Both the position numbers and the translations under genes were made by a program. The notes below the pieces were generated by a model. It made no database searches, was not told where the DNA came from, and saw nothing but the letters and a program-made list of their open reading frames with translations. From contig NW_024041150.1 of assembly GCF_014851395.1 (NCBI RefSeq), forward strand, positions 26,339,225-26,403,224: a stretch of 64,000 nt of DNA, given 5' to 3'. Shown in pieces: positions 24,399-37,454 of this stretch (positions are counted from its first letter, which is position 1; each line of letters begins with the position of its first letter). Source of the stretch: Micropterus salmoides (taxonomy: Eukaryota > Chordata > Actinopteri > Centrarchiformes > Centrarchidae).

Positions 24399-27300
24399 TA
24401 CAGAGACATACATACACACAAACAGGTACTCACATACAGCCAGAGTTCGGCAAGATTACCAGATTGACCCTAACCTCACACAATTGGAGGCAGAGTGGGG
24501 GGGGGGGATAGTGAAAATCAGCCAGATTTGCCTCTAAACAGGAGCTGCCAGTTGGTGTCTGCCCGGCAAGATTCGGTGCAATTGCTCTCCCAAAACAATA
24601 ACCAGGAATTGGAAAGGCAAAAGCTGGGACACAATCTCGCTTAGCGGCCAGAGTGGGATAAAAATACAAATGCCCGTTTTGTATGTGGGAGAGAAAGCGA
24701 AGCAGGCTGGGATTGCACACAAAGTCCTTCAAATCCTCGGAGGCGCTAGGGGCCGTCATGTGCCGAGCGGTAAATTGATCATGACATAGCACCGCTGAAA
24801 AAAAGAACCCAGAACGTACAAGCGTGTCAAAGGCACAAAAGATGAGGCAGTGAATGCAAGGGGCCTGAGAGAAAGGGAACACACACAGACCGCATCACTT
24901 AAACATCTTCGCTGAAGAGTGGCAGCAGAGCTTATGTGTCCGTGTCTTTATATTGACACAGACACACATGCATTTGTGCATTCGCATATGCAAAGATGCT
25001 GCAGTACCACACATTGAAGAGAAAAATCACCCCTCGCAGTTCCTTGACAGCTGCGCATTCAGGTGCTCACCTTGCCTCCTCTTGCAGTTTGGAGTTGAAT
25101 TTGGGTTCATCGCCAAACCCTAGGCTGTGCACGCAGAATCAGATATACACACTTTGAAACCATCCATTTTACTGAATTGCTATATTTTCTAGGCTAAACA
25201 CACCCTTCCTTTGAAGTGAATTTCTCTGTCCCAGAGCATGCAAGTATTATGCTCACAACCTTGAAATATTAAAGGCAGAGTGCTGCAAAGATATCTGGGT
25301 GAACCCTCTCTTTGCCTTTTATTGCATTTTTGGACTGTCACATAGTGGATAGTGACCATCTGGATAAACCATGTAGGATTTAGTAATATATCCAAATGGC
25401 CAAAGAAAGTAAATCTACCAGTGAAGTATTAGGTGGGAGGTCGGACAAGTTGCTGGCTAAACCCAAACAATCTGGCGTTCCGAGTGTGAAGGCACTGTAG
25501 GAATGTGGCATTCAACCTGCCTGCATTTAATGCTAAAATATTAATTGTGAAATGTTTTATTGTCCAAGCTGCTTTGTTTTGGTTGAGTGAGAGCTAAGGC
25601 CTTGGCACGATGACAACAGGTTTTTATGTCAACACAGTTTTGTTTTTACACTGCGGTTTTAATAGTTAATCAGGGGCCTTGTCACGGATGGTGGTGGGGG
25701 GGTGGTCGCTTTATTTAGACTGGAATGTCAAAGCAATGCTAACGATCACTTACTACGAAGCTCTTTCACAACAATTGGAGTTGAGCTTTTTTCTCTGGAA
25801 AGAAATGTGTCCTTGAGTGAACTGAGATGTTTTCACTAGTGTCACTGCATAACTCTTGGATTGGATTGATTTGGATTGTGGTCTAAAATGAGCGACATAG
25901 ATCAAAATGTTTTAGATTTCAAAAGTAAGAGGAATGCAATTCAGCTTTTAGTCAAACATTCTGTTATCAATAGGCTTCTTCGAGTATGTTGGTAGACTAG
26001 TTAAGTGCTCCCCTTCGCTAAGCCATAGTGTGGCTTCCATACAGCTGGGCTGCCCCTTTGAAGTGATGCTTACTCTGAGTTTGCCCTTTGATCTGCTCAA
26101 CTTGAACCCTCCCTTGAACTCTTTACTCAATGGAGTCCTACACTGCCCACTACACATAACACTGGAATTAAAGAACAGGCTGAATGAACAGGGACAAATG
26201 GAGGCCATGATCCCATCATTGTTACTCCGAGGGGTGATGAAGCATTCGCAAAATATTTTTGAGGAGTTCTTTTGTAGGCAAAATTTTGTCTTGCACAAGA
26301 ACCTCCTGCTGAGGTTTAGACGGACTTCCCCAAACAGGTGCCCTAACAAATGGAAAAAGCACCATTGTATTGCGAAGAGTAAGTGCCTCTTTCTCCTGGC
26401 ACATTTTCCTTTTGACCACAGAATTATGTTGGAATATTTCTGTCTCCATTCAGAAGACAGTCTCCCCTGTTCTGAGCAAGTGATTTGGTTAACCATTGCA
26501 CACCTAGTGTTGAGTTTTTGTGACTCACGCCAACATCTTTTTCCCTCATCGCAGTGGGTGGGCTAGCACTTTGTCTTTTATACACCGAACAACAATAGAA
26601 AGTGCCGTTCAGTTTTATTCCCCCTTTGACATCAATACCGTTTTAGAACTATGCTGTTGAGGCGCAGCTACTGTGCAGCGGCGCTGGCCTCTTTCTGCCT
26701 GGGGCTAGAGACAACGCGTGCAGCATACCTCAACAGCGCTACACAGCTGAAGAACCTTCGCCCGGGTCCCTTCTTGTCTCCAGTCCCCTTCTCCCCTACT
26801 CTCCCAGCCAGTTACCAATTCTCTTTTGAGATACAATGACATTGAGGTTTGACAGCTGAGGGTTTTTTTTGTTGTCATTCAACTTTTTTCTCCTCCCTTC
26901 TTTCTCTTTCACCCCTCTTTTTCTTTCTCTCTGTCTACTTTTGAAGGTCTTTAATCTCGGCTCAAAGACAGGTGGGGTGGTTGAGCTGAGCACTAAATGA
27001 AAGCCTGCAGAATTGTAGTTGCCTCCATGACCTCAGGTTCTCCTTCCTCGAGAGCGGGCCTCGTTACTGGCAGCGGGATGTCACCTCAGTGCGAGCCAGA
27101 TCAAAAGCCGTGTGAAGTGCGTGCTCGCGCGCATACACACGTCTGTGTGCATCAGCCAGAATCCTATTAGAACACCTGATAATGTCAAAAACTGACGGGA
27201 AAAGAGATAAAAACCCTTGACATGGACACATTTTAACAAACTTTTCAGGGTTCAAACTTCTCTGACAGACCCAAAGTTTTAGCCGAGGGATCAAATTCCC

Positions 27301-28120
27301 CTTGGTTGTCATTCTGGTTCTCCCGATAACCATCTTCAATTTATAACCTAAAGGTCAAAGTCTGCATGAGGAAGACTGAAGCTAATCCATCTGCTGAGGA
27401 TAACTCTTTTTTGATGACACTTTGTGATGAGTATAGTGACATCCTGGTTTTGGAGAAGATCTAATATTTGCAACATGCTGTGTTATTGAAAATGAGATTT
27501 TCCATTGTGGATTGAAAAAAAGCCTCAATAGACAATAAAATAGTTTAAAAATTATTTATAGTATTCTTCTCCCTTAGCTGTCTTGTACTTTTGATATGTG
27601 AAGCAGCATCTTTCTCTTTTACCTCCTCTCTTTCCCCTGTTTATTTAGTTTCCTCTTCAGCCCACTCATTCAATCTTTTTTGCAATCTGGTGTTTCTGTC
27701 TGCTGGTGTGGGAACAGGTCAAGGGCAGGAAAATGATAACATTCGCTCATTCTCTGGTCAAATTAGGAGTGGAGCAACCTGCGCCCAAACAGGCGCGCAC
27801 ACAAACACACCTCGATGATGGATGAAAGGTCTCACGCCAGGGTTGTAAACATGATTCATGGCTCCTTTGTGGGTATTAGTCCTACACACATGTATGTGCA
27901 CACACACTCTCAACTGTACTTGTATTTCAGAAATGCACTCTTTTGTCAACACGTTTCTTTATAATGCCAGATGGATTCCACCTCTGGCACTTCACTTGCA
28001 ACAAAACCTACTACACTGTTTGAATGTCAACAACAAGGAAGAAGCAGGGAGCATTCAACACACTGCCTCCAGTCAGTCACGGCAGGTGGAAGCAGGTTCA
28101 AGGAGGTGTGTTTATACCCA
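24395..28120. other. Intron segment: no supported gene
   Basis: This contains two moderately long open regions without recognisable domains: a minus-strand frame at 24430-24882 (150 codons) and frames open on both strands at about 25948-26566 (182 codons minus, 178 codons plus). Neither product shows a family motif, and both strands being open argues for chance or an old repeat. C/T-rich DNA occupies about 26760-26940. Confidence 0.4.
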
Positions 28121-28149
28121 GACACACACACACACACACACACACACAC
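28121..28149. repeat. (AC)n microsatellite
   Basis: About 29 bases of AC repeat, with further CA-rich DNA to about 28210. Confidence 0.95.
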
Positions 28150-28579
28150 TCAGACAGACATTGAATGCCTCAGATAGTATTAGCTTTGTTTGCGCATACA
28201 GTCACACACACTTCAAGCAAAGTGACGAGGCAACTCTTTGTTGATGAATGTTATTTTCCATGTCTTAAACAACATCAGTCTTCACAGTCACAAAGCTGAG
28301 TGGGAGGAAAAGAGACAGAAAGAGGGAGCAAGAAGTAGAAGTAGGGATGAAAGGTAAGAGGACAGATGAGGGAAGAAAGAAAGGGGCAGCAAGTTTAAGG
28401 TATTCAGTGAGCATACGCCAGCATATTTGCCTTTTGGGAATCACAAATTTGGCCATACCCTACTCTGCTCTCTGCAGAAATGTATGCAGGGAACACTGGA
28501 TGCAATCAATTAGCACTGCAAACCAGACTAAGAGTGTACAGCCATGATAGCAGCTCTGTGATGCTGTACATTGGCACAG

Positions 28580-28903
28580 CAATGCTTGGAGCTAAATACT
28601 AACATCAGTGTGCTAACATGCTGCTGTTTAGCAGGTTGAACGTTTTGACAGCAGTTTTACCACTTTTACTTGTTAGTATGCACTTGCTAATTAGTCCTAA
28701 AGAAGCAGGCCTACAGGTTAGGCTGATGCGCATCTATGTTTTGCACGTATTTATTTATCATTTATTAATTATTGAACAAGTTGCAAATTCCACGGAAGTC
28801 AATTAAACAGTTCCCAAGATGTTTCACACAAAACCAAAAATGTCAACATCATGGTGGCACTAGAGGAATGTCAGATGATCACCAAAGTCAGTAGCCCTCT
28901 ATA
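28580..28903. mobile_element. Degenerate teleost interspersed repeat, unclassified
   Basis: The order of landmarks TGCTAACATG, GTTTAGCAGGTT, TTGCTAATTAG, AGGCTGATG and a closing GATCACCAAAGTCAGTA resembles a repeat I know to be abundant in percomorph genomes. The copy is diverged and codes for nothing. Boundaries and class are uncertain. Confidence 0.55.
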
Positions 28904-29165
28904 AATGAAGTTGTTTTTTAGTCCGAGCACAAGTGGTGGACTGACTGAGCAAGCTAGAGCCACTAGTGTGGCTTAAAAATTGGGGATAAGTCCCACTGGT
29001 AACACACACACTCTTAAGACACACATCGGTCTATAAGCTCTGTAAGCTCCTTGGTGTTCCTCTTCTTCCACATCCCATGCTTTTTCATCTACTTTCCATT
29101 TCTTATATCTCATTCTTTACACCTACTTTATTCTTCTCTGTATCACTTTAAAGTCACCCCTCCAA

Positions 29166-29185
29166 CCCCCCCCCCCCCCCCACCC

Positions 29186-29219
<34 letters not shown>

Positions 29220-29220
29220 C
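29166..29220. repeat. Poly-C plus (AC)n tract
   Basis: Sixteen cytosines at about 29166-29181 are followed by about 35 bases of AC (29186-29220) with one CG interruption. Confidence 0.95.
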
Positions 29221-30471
29221 ATAGACACAGACAAAAGTATTTTTTCTTCTCTGTCCTCCATGTAGTTTTATGTTTACACAGTGCAGAAGATGTTTTTGGA
29301 TGAGAAAATCTGACCCATTTTTGCTGAAAGGAGGCCAAGAAAATAATATAAAATCCTTGCCACGTTATTTATTGTGAGTCCCTGCGAAAATTCTCCCTGT
29401 GCAAGAATTATTTAAGATGTCTGACCAAGTTGATATGGATAAATGTTCCCATCGTTACAAAGTAAAGCCCACTGCTCGTCTGTGATTTGAGACATCACTG
29501 ACAACACAGCTATTTCTCAAAATTAATTTAAGTTAATGCTCGTGTACTTTTTCATCATTTGTCGCTGCATATAACTTACTACACTTTGCTCTTGCTATTT
29601 CTCTGAAGCTTATTTCTCCCAATTTTAGTTGTCTGTGACCATGGGATGGCTCATGGCTCACCCATTGGGTGCTGTCCAACGGATTTGATCCCCTGCTTTG
29701 GCCATGGCCATCTGTGTCTGTTGGCGTTGTAATGAGAGAAAAACGCCCGCTGGTCTCTCCTCCAATCCCCAGCCTTAGGCCTTGTGCATGTGCATGAGCT
29801 CTGGACAACAGTAATTTGGTATCAGCCTTTCATACCTTCGACCTCGTAGCCCTGTCTCTGCGCATGCTGGAATAACCTTGTGGATGATGAAAACCGGATA
29901 AAAGGATAAATATATATTCAGAAATGGAAAATGAGCCAGGCACAAACAAGTGCTATTTTGCTGTCTCTCTGCGCACTAAGGCTAAACAGATATGGGAAAC
30001 ATTCTGCTTATCCCCTGAGCTAATCCCTTCAGACAAACGTCCAATCCCTCAAAGCATGGTGCTCATTGCACTAGCCAATGTACTGTATTGTCAAATGATG
30101 ATTGTTTACAGCCCTATATTTAAATATTACATTCTTTTGTTTTGATAAATCTAGTTCTCCTATCGTTTTTTTTACATTCACTTTCTTTTCTTGCCACGGG
30201 GTTTTGGCTTTGGACTTTTTTGGGGGCATTAAAAAATGTCAGTTATGTTTGATTGGTACAAAAGGTCACAGTCTGTACGAGTTGAACGCATTTATGGAGC
30301 TACTGCCAATTCACTGTGAATCCTAAAGTCTTTCCAACAGTACAAATAATTAAATCTGCACAAGAGCAGCAAGGGTTGTTGCTGATAATTTTGATTCCAT
30401 AAATCCATAAGTGATTTTCATCCAATCCCCTTATGTTGTCAACAAGCCCAATAACATTTCTATATTTATTT
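29221..30471. other. Intron segment: no gene seen
   Basis: Unique-looking sequence without coding, RNA or repeat features that I recognise. Confidence 0.5.
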
Positions 30472-31003
30472 GAGGCAATACTTTTTGGGGTAAAATTTAC
30501 TTACGTGTTGAGAGTTAGATGAGAAAAACGATACCACTCTCATGTTGGTCCATTAAGTGTTAGGCTACAACATCAGCCGGTTAGCTTAACTTAGCTTAGC
30601 CTGAAAGACTGAAAGTAGCAGGGAAACAGCTACCAGAATTAGAAGCTTACTTATTTGCATGTTATATAAAAATCAAAGTGTTAAAATGACAAGGTTTTTG
30701 TGGGGATATATATTTGAATATTTTTTGGCCGGGAATAGTAACTTCCGTCAGTGTTGTCGTCGCCGTGTGGTAGCTCAAGTTACTGCACAAACTAATGAGG
30801 CAGATTTTGCTACCTTCGGATAGAGCCAGGCTGTTTACCCCTGTGTCCCCCCCCCCCTTTATGCTAAGCTAAGCTAACATGCTGCTGGCTGTACAGCCCT
30901 GTATTTGGCAGACATATACTAGAGTGGTATTGATCTTATGTAATGTATTATTTTACTCTCGGCAAGAAAGTATTAATTCCTAAAATGTTGAACAATTCCT
31001 TTC
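30472..31003. mobile_element. Non-autonomous DNA transposon with long inverted repeats (MITE)
   Basis: The two ends are imperfect reverse complements over roughly 130-150 bases. ATACCACTCT (30531-30540) pairs with AGAGTGGTAT (30921-30930). GTTAGCTTAACTTAGCTTAGC-like sequence at 30580-30600 pairs with GCTAAGCTAAGCTAAC at 30863-30878. GAGAGTTAG-like sequence (about 30510) pairs with ACTCTCGGC (about 30955). The arrangement matches a family widespread in percomorph fish. There is no transposase frame. Nine or ten C's near 30847-30857 lie inside the right arm. Confidence 0.8.
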
Positions 31004-31261
31004 ATGATTAAGAGAATTTAGTTTCAAATGAAAAAATACCTCAACATGATTGATGAATGGTCCAGTGATATGTAGCCTCAAGTCTTTAAATTGACTTGTA
31101 CATATGAGTGTGTGTGTGTTTGGCTCTAAATCCCATAGTGGGTGCCTCCCCATAATAATGATGCTATTAAACCCTACGCATAAGCTGACTTTGCTTTCCT
31201 TTTCCCTCCTTCTTGATCCCCCCACCCTCCTCCATCTCTCTCACTCTCTTCACACCTCCTG

Positions 31262-31268
31262 CCCCCCC

Positions 31269-31303
<35 letters not shown>
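31262..31303. repeat. Poly-C plus (AC)n microsatellite
   Basis: Nine to ten C's run directly into about 32 bases of AC. The flanks (about 31205-31400) are C-rich. Confidence 0.95.
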
Positions 31304-31305
<2 letters not shown>

Positions 31306-32128
31306 TCTGAACGCTCACTTGATACCCCCCCACAACTCTCACCACCACCAACCTCTCCACCCCACACGCCCAAACCCTCCGTTTCTTCCCCCGCTGCATT
31401 ATTAGTGCGTATAGCTCTCTTCTGGCTCTGCAGAAGCCATTAGCTGAGATTAGCAGCGGAGGAGCCAGGCAGCTCTCTCTTTCTCTCACTCACTTTCTTT
31501 CTTTTCTTTTTTTCAGGCTAGCCGTAGCTGCCATGCTCGCTGAATGATTACCATCCATTATAGGGCCTTATTGTGCTGACAGAGGCAACTTCAGGCCCTG
31601 GCCCCAGTCGTAAAAAAAAAAAAAGATAAAAGAGAGAGACTCATAATCTTAGACACACTCCCTGTAAGTGTAATGTGTGTGCATGTGTGTGTCTGGGAGA
31701 GAGAGAAAGAGAGATAATGTGAGTGTAGAGAAAGGAGGGAGGCTGAAAGGATGAGGAGGAGAAGATAAGGCGAAAGGGAACCAGGATGTTAGCGTAAGGG
31801 ATTTGGAAGCAGGAAGTGGCTGTGGGGTGTGCAGCTATGAATGCGAAACCGGGGATAAATTTGGCTGTGATTGGTGCGGTTTATTGCTTATTTGTTGAGG
31901 TCTGTCGGATGCTGTGGCGACGTACGGTGGATGCCGGAGCAGCCACGTGCACGGCCGCACACACACATACGCACATAGGGAGCGATGTTAACCTTCTCAG
32001 CGAGGTATGGGGCTCGTGTCCCCCCCGGCTATGATCCCTCAGTCAGAGGCATCCACTCTCTGTCACACAGGTGGCACCCTTTAGCTGCGGGAGCCACATA
32101 CAAGCACAAAAGCACGCGCATACACCAG

Positions 32129-32171
<43 letters not shown>

Positions 32172-35100
32172 AAAATACAGCAGAGAGGGTGACAAATCAA
32201 CTGTCATTTTTTATTTAGAATATAAAAAAAAAGAAATAAAAAACTTCCATCAAAACAAAACAGGCTCATTTCCTGGCTGCTGGCTCAGGTTGTTAGAGAG
32301 ACAGAGAGAGACAGAAAAACACAGTGAGAGGAATTTTGTCACTTGACTGGAACAAGACGGGGACGGAATATCAATCATTTCCCTCATTTTCTACCCTTTT
32401 GTCACAACTTCCCTCTATGTATAAAAGCAGAGGATGCTCCCTGTCGACTGCTGTTTTGGCCCACCAGGCCTGTAGTGGATAATGTACAGCTCAAACCCCT
32501 ATCATAAATCAGTTTCTTGGAGAGGTAGCCTACTTTAAAAAAGGTTGTATTGGTGGTTGGAGGGGGGTTAAACCGTACAAATCTTTGTGATTTTGTATAA
32601 TGTGTAGAGGGATTTTCTTTCAAGCATTAACACTCCTTTCTCTATCTATCCGTCTTCGTCTCTCTCTCTCTCTCTGCTTCTTCTCTAGTGGTTTGCTGAG
32701 CTGCATTTCAATGAGTCTATCGCAAAACGCCCTGTCAATATTCCTGACAGATCTTTAAAGCCCGATACTGTAAATGTGCAGAGAAAGGATAAGTGCTGGT
32801 AGAGTTTCACTTGGGTTTAAATCTATATTATGGGTTTTTATTTATATTATTTTTTTCAGGGAAAAGCACAAAGAAGATGGAGAGAGAAGTGTGTGTGTTT
32901 GTGTGTGTAGACAATGTGCTTCTGCCATTCATCAGCTCATGGTCATGACCATGTCTGTTGCCCAACCCTGGCCCTCTTTACAAGGTCTGGATTAGCATAC
33001 TCTCAAATGGGCTCCACCCCTCTCACTTCACCGGCGATGCCTGAAAACCTATGCTGTAAAACAGTGTGTTTGTGTATGTTCTTGTCAGCATGTGCAAGTA
33101 AGCCTACATGTGAGTTCATATACAGTATAAGGTGACATGTTGTCACTTGCATATGCGCCATCTCCGGCATTAGTAAACATGAACTTCCTATATTTATACC
33201 CATACATTAGCACCTTCTATGATTGCATCCCCTTCATCTCTCCTCCACCCTCCCTCCATCTCCAGACGCATCACTCTGAATCACATCTGTCTCTCCGGCG
33301 CTCTCCTCCCATCTTCCCCTTTCTTCAGCCCCTTCTTCATTTGTAATCTATTTTCTTTCCTTTACTGAACCTTTTTTTTCCTTGCCAATACCCTGCTATC
33401 TCTTCCACTTCTCCCTCTTTTACTACTTTCAATCTCTCCCCGCTCAGCCATGCTATTCTCTTTTTTGTTTTCCATCTCATCTCGCTTACTCTCTCTCTCT
33501 CTCTCTCTGTCTCTCTTTCTCTGCCTGTGTTTCTCACCAGTCAATAATGAAAATTGCTTGCTACCTTGAATGGATTATGGGTGTGCGCAGGGGCCCTAGG
33601 TAGTTTGTTTGAAGGCGCAGCGGTGTCAAATGAAAAGGCCCGGGCCATTTTCTACCTGCCACAGGCCCTCTGCCTCCATCACACCGTACACGCAAACAAA
33701 CACACACTGGGACACACAGGTGCAGAGACATACAAATAGCCACATGAAACACACACACATATACACGCACACACACACCTGATCAATGACAGCGGATCAA
33801 GCATTACCACCCCTGCCTCCAGACTCAAATGCTCTCCTCTACCTTTCTTCTCTCTCTTCCTCTCTCCTCCCTTCCCTTCCTCCCTCTCTCCCTCCGGTCA
33901 TGTATTATGAATGTTGCCTAATTACGCAGCCCAGAATTCCTCATACGGGCTGGCACATTTATTTGTTTGCTTTGTATCTCTTTGCCTTTCTCTTGTATGC
34001 AAAATCATTCTGTGATAGAGTTGTTTGTTCTTTGGCTCTGCCTCGCTGAGATCAAACAATGAGCAGATTGAACGGGGACGGTGTGCGATTGATGGTCAAT
34101 CCTTGGGTTGATACACACCGAGAGGCAGGAGGAAGTGGTAAAACATGTTAGCGGGGGTCTACATGCCTCTCTGCTTCTTGTGGAATGCAATCCAAAGCAC
34201 ATATGCTTAGACCGAGAAGCTAATCTAAAAATATGTTTTGGTTTTCTGTTAGCATGCCATCTTATTTACGCTGCCCAGTTTTGCCGCAAGAACCTGATCT
34301 GAATGTGTACATCTGAGATGCAACATACTGCCTCACTTTAGTCTTATGTATGATTTGGTATGATCTTTTTTATCTTCCTAATTTGTATTTTTTTTTGTTC
34401 CTAATATCACAGTAATTGCTTCTAGCGGTGACTCATGACAGCTATAGAGTGGACCCAACGAGTGGGAGTATGTTTTGAAATTCGGTCAAGCTCTCACTGA
34501 CAGCATGCTGTGTGTCGTTATAGAAAACAGCCACATAAAGCTTTGCATATTGCATCTTCCACCAGCAAGTGTAAAGTAGCCTAGCTGCATCTGTTTGACA
34601 AATATGTTAAGACATCTTTATTTCAACGTCGATGTGGAGAGCGAGAGAGACAGAGGGAGCGCGTGATTCTGAACCTGCCGCAATCTGAACGGAGCGGCCT
34701 GTTTTAATGTCACAACCATTTAAACGCCACGTCCGTCGGCTGCGGGCGCATGGATGGGATTCTGTGTATGGGGGTGTGTGTTTCTATGCGTGGATGTACG
34801 CTTTTATTAATGTACGAATGTTCATGGATGTGGGCTCTTTCTAAAGATTCCCTGCTTATGTGAGGGGTGGCTTGTTCCTGAGCTGGCCAAGCTTCTTTTT
34901 TTTTAGGATAACGAAGGATCAAATAAAAAAACACAGCTGAGAGATGGAACCAGGCCACAGCATTAGAAAGAGAACAGTATTACTGCAGCCTAACCACCTT
35001 GTGGGAGTTGAACTTGTACAATTTCCATTCATTGACTTTAATAGTGGATTTAAATGTACGGCAAATGTTCTCAGTCCGTGGCCATAGTCTGCATAGCCAA

Positions 35101-37437
35101 TCAGGATTCCTCCAGTGCATTGAGTAAATTTGCGTGGGATAAAGAGAAGCCTCCTAATCTCTGGGAACATACTATATCGAACTACTTCTTTTCTCTTGCT
35201 TACAGTAACAGTCTGAGGTAGTGGGAGACATCCGTGTGCTTACAATATCCGGTTTTTGGACAGAATAGCACTTCTCTGCCTCGTCCGTCCCTGCTTTCAC
35301 TCCAGTATACATTTTTTGTGCAAAACAGAAAAAAAAAAAACACTCTTAAAGAAAAGCAATGGTGCTTTCTGACAGAAGCCTGTGAATGCAGGAGAAGCTT
35401 CGGGGCTAAGATTTCACAGCCACTAATAAGCATTCAGCCTCATCTCCTCCTCTGCCTTGTGGTGACTTAGCTGCTAATGTGTGACTGACAAGCCTCGGCT
35501 TCTGTGTTGATTGGGGCAGGATTTTTTTTCAGGTTGGCTAAACACACGGCTGATGGACAGATCTGGGCTGCGTGTGGGATGGGTGTGTCTCGCCTGGCGC
35601 ACACCGGATCGTACGCGCCTATATCAAAGTTTCATCTGGAGTTGGCTGCGTCCTTACAAAAAAAGGTGCACGCTCCGCTCTGTCATTTTAATTCTGCGCT
35701 CACTGGCATGCATTCTAAGGGTTTTTTTGAGACTGTAACTCTGAGAAAGATTCAGTGGATTTTAGCCATTTCTCTGTGTGATGGCCTTGGTTGGCTGGCT
35801 GCAGCGGGGAGCATTGGTTTTTATTTTGCCAGATTGCTGGGCTGCCTCTCTTGTTTGCCTGCTTAAATTAGCCCAGCAGGGACCTGTAGTTGCCAGAGTG
35901 ATTTTTTTTTTGGTCGTATTTTAACATTAATTCTGTCCATATTTCTTTTTCACTCTCTCCACATACTCCCTTCCCCAACAACCGATCAATACTTATTAGT
36001 TCTAAGCGGGTTAGCAAACAGGAAGGTCACAAGGTCAGGTATTAGAGTGCATTGCAGGTCAGAGCTCTGGGTGGTCATTGCTAATAATCACTGGTCCCAA
36101 ATGACCAATACAGACTGAACCCACGATAGCAGCCATGAAAAGCATTAAACAGACCTTAAATGAAAACACTGCTTATTGTTTAGTGCTCTATAAAAGCATG
36201 ATGAGCCCTTCTCTGTGTTTATGTAAAGTCCACTCAGTATCTTAAGAAGATAAAGGCCTAGTGATCCTTTTAAATCCATTCCAGAGCTGCTGTGTTGACT
36301 TCCTAGTGGAAAGAACAGCAAATGGCTCATTGATCACATCACTTATCATGTCCTACATTTGAATGGCACAACAATGCAGAATGGCGAGGATTCCCTCCCT
36401 TTACATCTACTCACCATTGACACCATCTTGTTCCGGTGTTATCGTAGATGTCAACATTATAAGACTAAGCATCCTATTGTTAAGCCTCCCAATGCCGTGA
36501 GGCATAGGGGGGGTTTTATCAGAGATCTTGCAATGAGTGACGCATTGTTAATCCAGTTCAGACACTGTATCTAGGGTAAACCCCGCACAATCCAGCGCAC
36601 ACGTAGGCCCCACACAACACACACTTAAAGCGCCTACACAGATGTCCTTTGCTGAGCGTGCATGTAATTACATACAAATAGAAAGAAAAGGTACACACCC
36701 GCACATTCATTTTGAAAACGAACAAATACACATCTGTCTGCACAATGATAATATATAATTTTCTAAATCACACAAACTGGTGTAAATGCTACTATAATTA
36801 GCCATGGCTTGCAGTTCATAGTGTCTCCAGTAACCATGGCGATATCATGTCCTTAGTTTCCTAAACTAGGGATTTGTCCGACACCATAGAGAACAGCTGT
36901 GGTCACTTCTTATTTAGCTGTGCAACACTTTAAAACGCAGAATGTTATTTTATTAATGTGGATTCGAAAGGGTCTCTTTGCTAAATCTGCCTCTCTGACT
37001 CTATCTCGATCTCTCTCATCAACCACCACCACCCCTCTCGGTCACTCGCAGTGATTGTGCCGTAAGAACTTCACCGAGGGCTCAAATTAATTTCAACTTG
37101 TTAATTCCCTTTGAAAAAAGAAAAGAAGAAGAAGAAGGAGAATTAAAAAAAAGCAAGCCAGGTCGCTGTTTGAGTATCTAATTGCCAAGGCCGGAATGTG
37201 ACCTACAGATGTGAAATTCCCCACTTGATGAAATATTAACTAGATTGGAGGGCTAGACGGAGATCAGCTGCACTGTATGGAGGGAGAGAGAGGGGAGAGA
37301 GACACTGGAAGAAGCAGAGAGACGGTGGCATTGCAACTCGACACTGCTGAGGTTGATAGGGTCGTGTAAAGGAATGTGGGAATGAAATGGAACTCATTAG
37401 TGGAGACAGGGAGGAATGACAGAGACCTTTATCCCGC
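31304..37437. other. Intron segment: microsatellites and pyrimidine tracts, no gene
   Basis: This holds an (AC)n array at about 32135-32169, TC/CT runs at about 32658-32676 and 33490-33510, a long C/T-rich stretch at about 33230-33540, and CA-rich DNA near 33690-33780. 37040-37250 is low-repeat with several TAATT-type sites. No exon, RNA gene or intact mobile element is seen. Confidence 0.5.
32135..32169. repeat. (CA)n microsatellite
   Basis: About 35 bases of CA dinucleotide repeat. Confidence 0.95.
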
Positions 37438-37454
37438 GCGTGTGTGTGTGTGTG
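37438..37454. repeat. Short (GT)n microsatellite
   Basis: A short CGCGTGTG.. run of about 17 bases. Confidence 0.85.

Noticed and set aside
24013..24417. Minus-strand open frame of 134 codons
   Set aside because: Its start is Val-Cys repeats from the AC array, and the rest is unrecognised.
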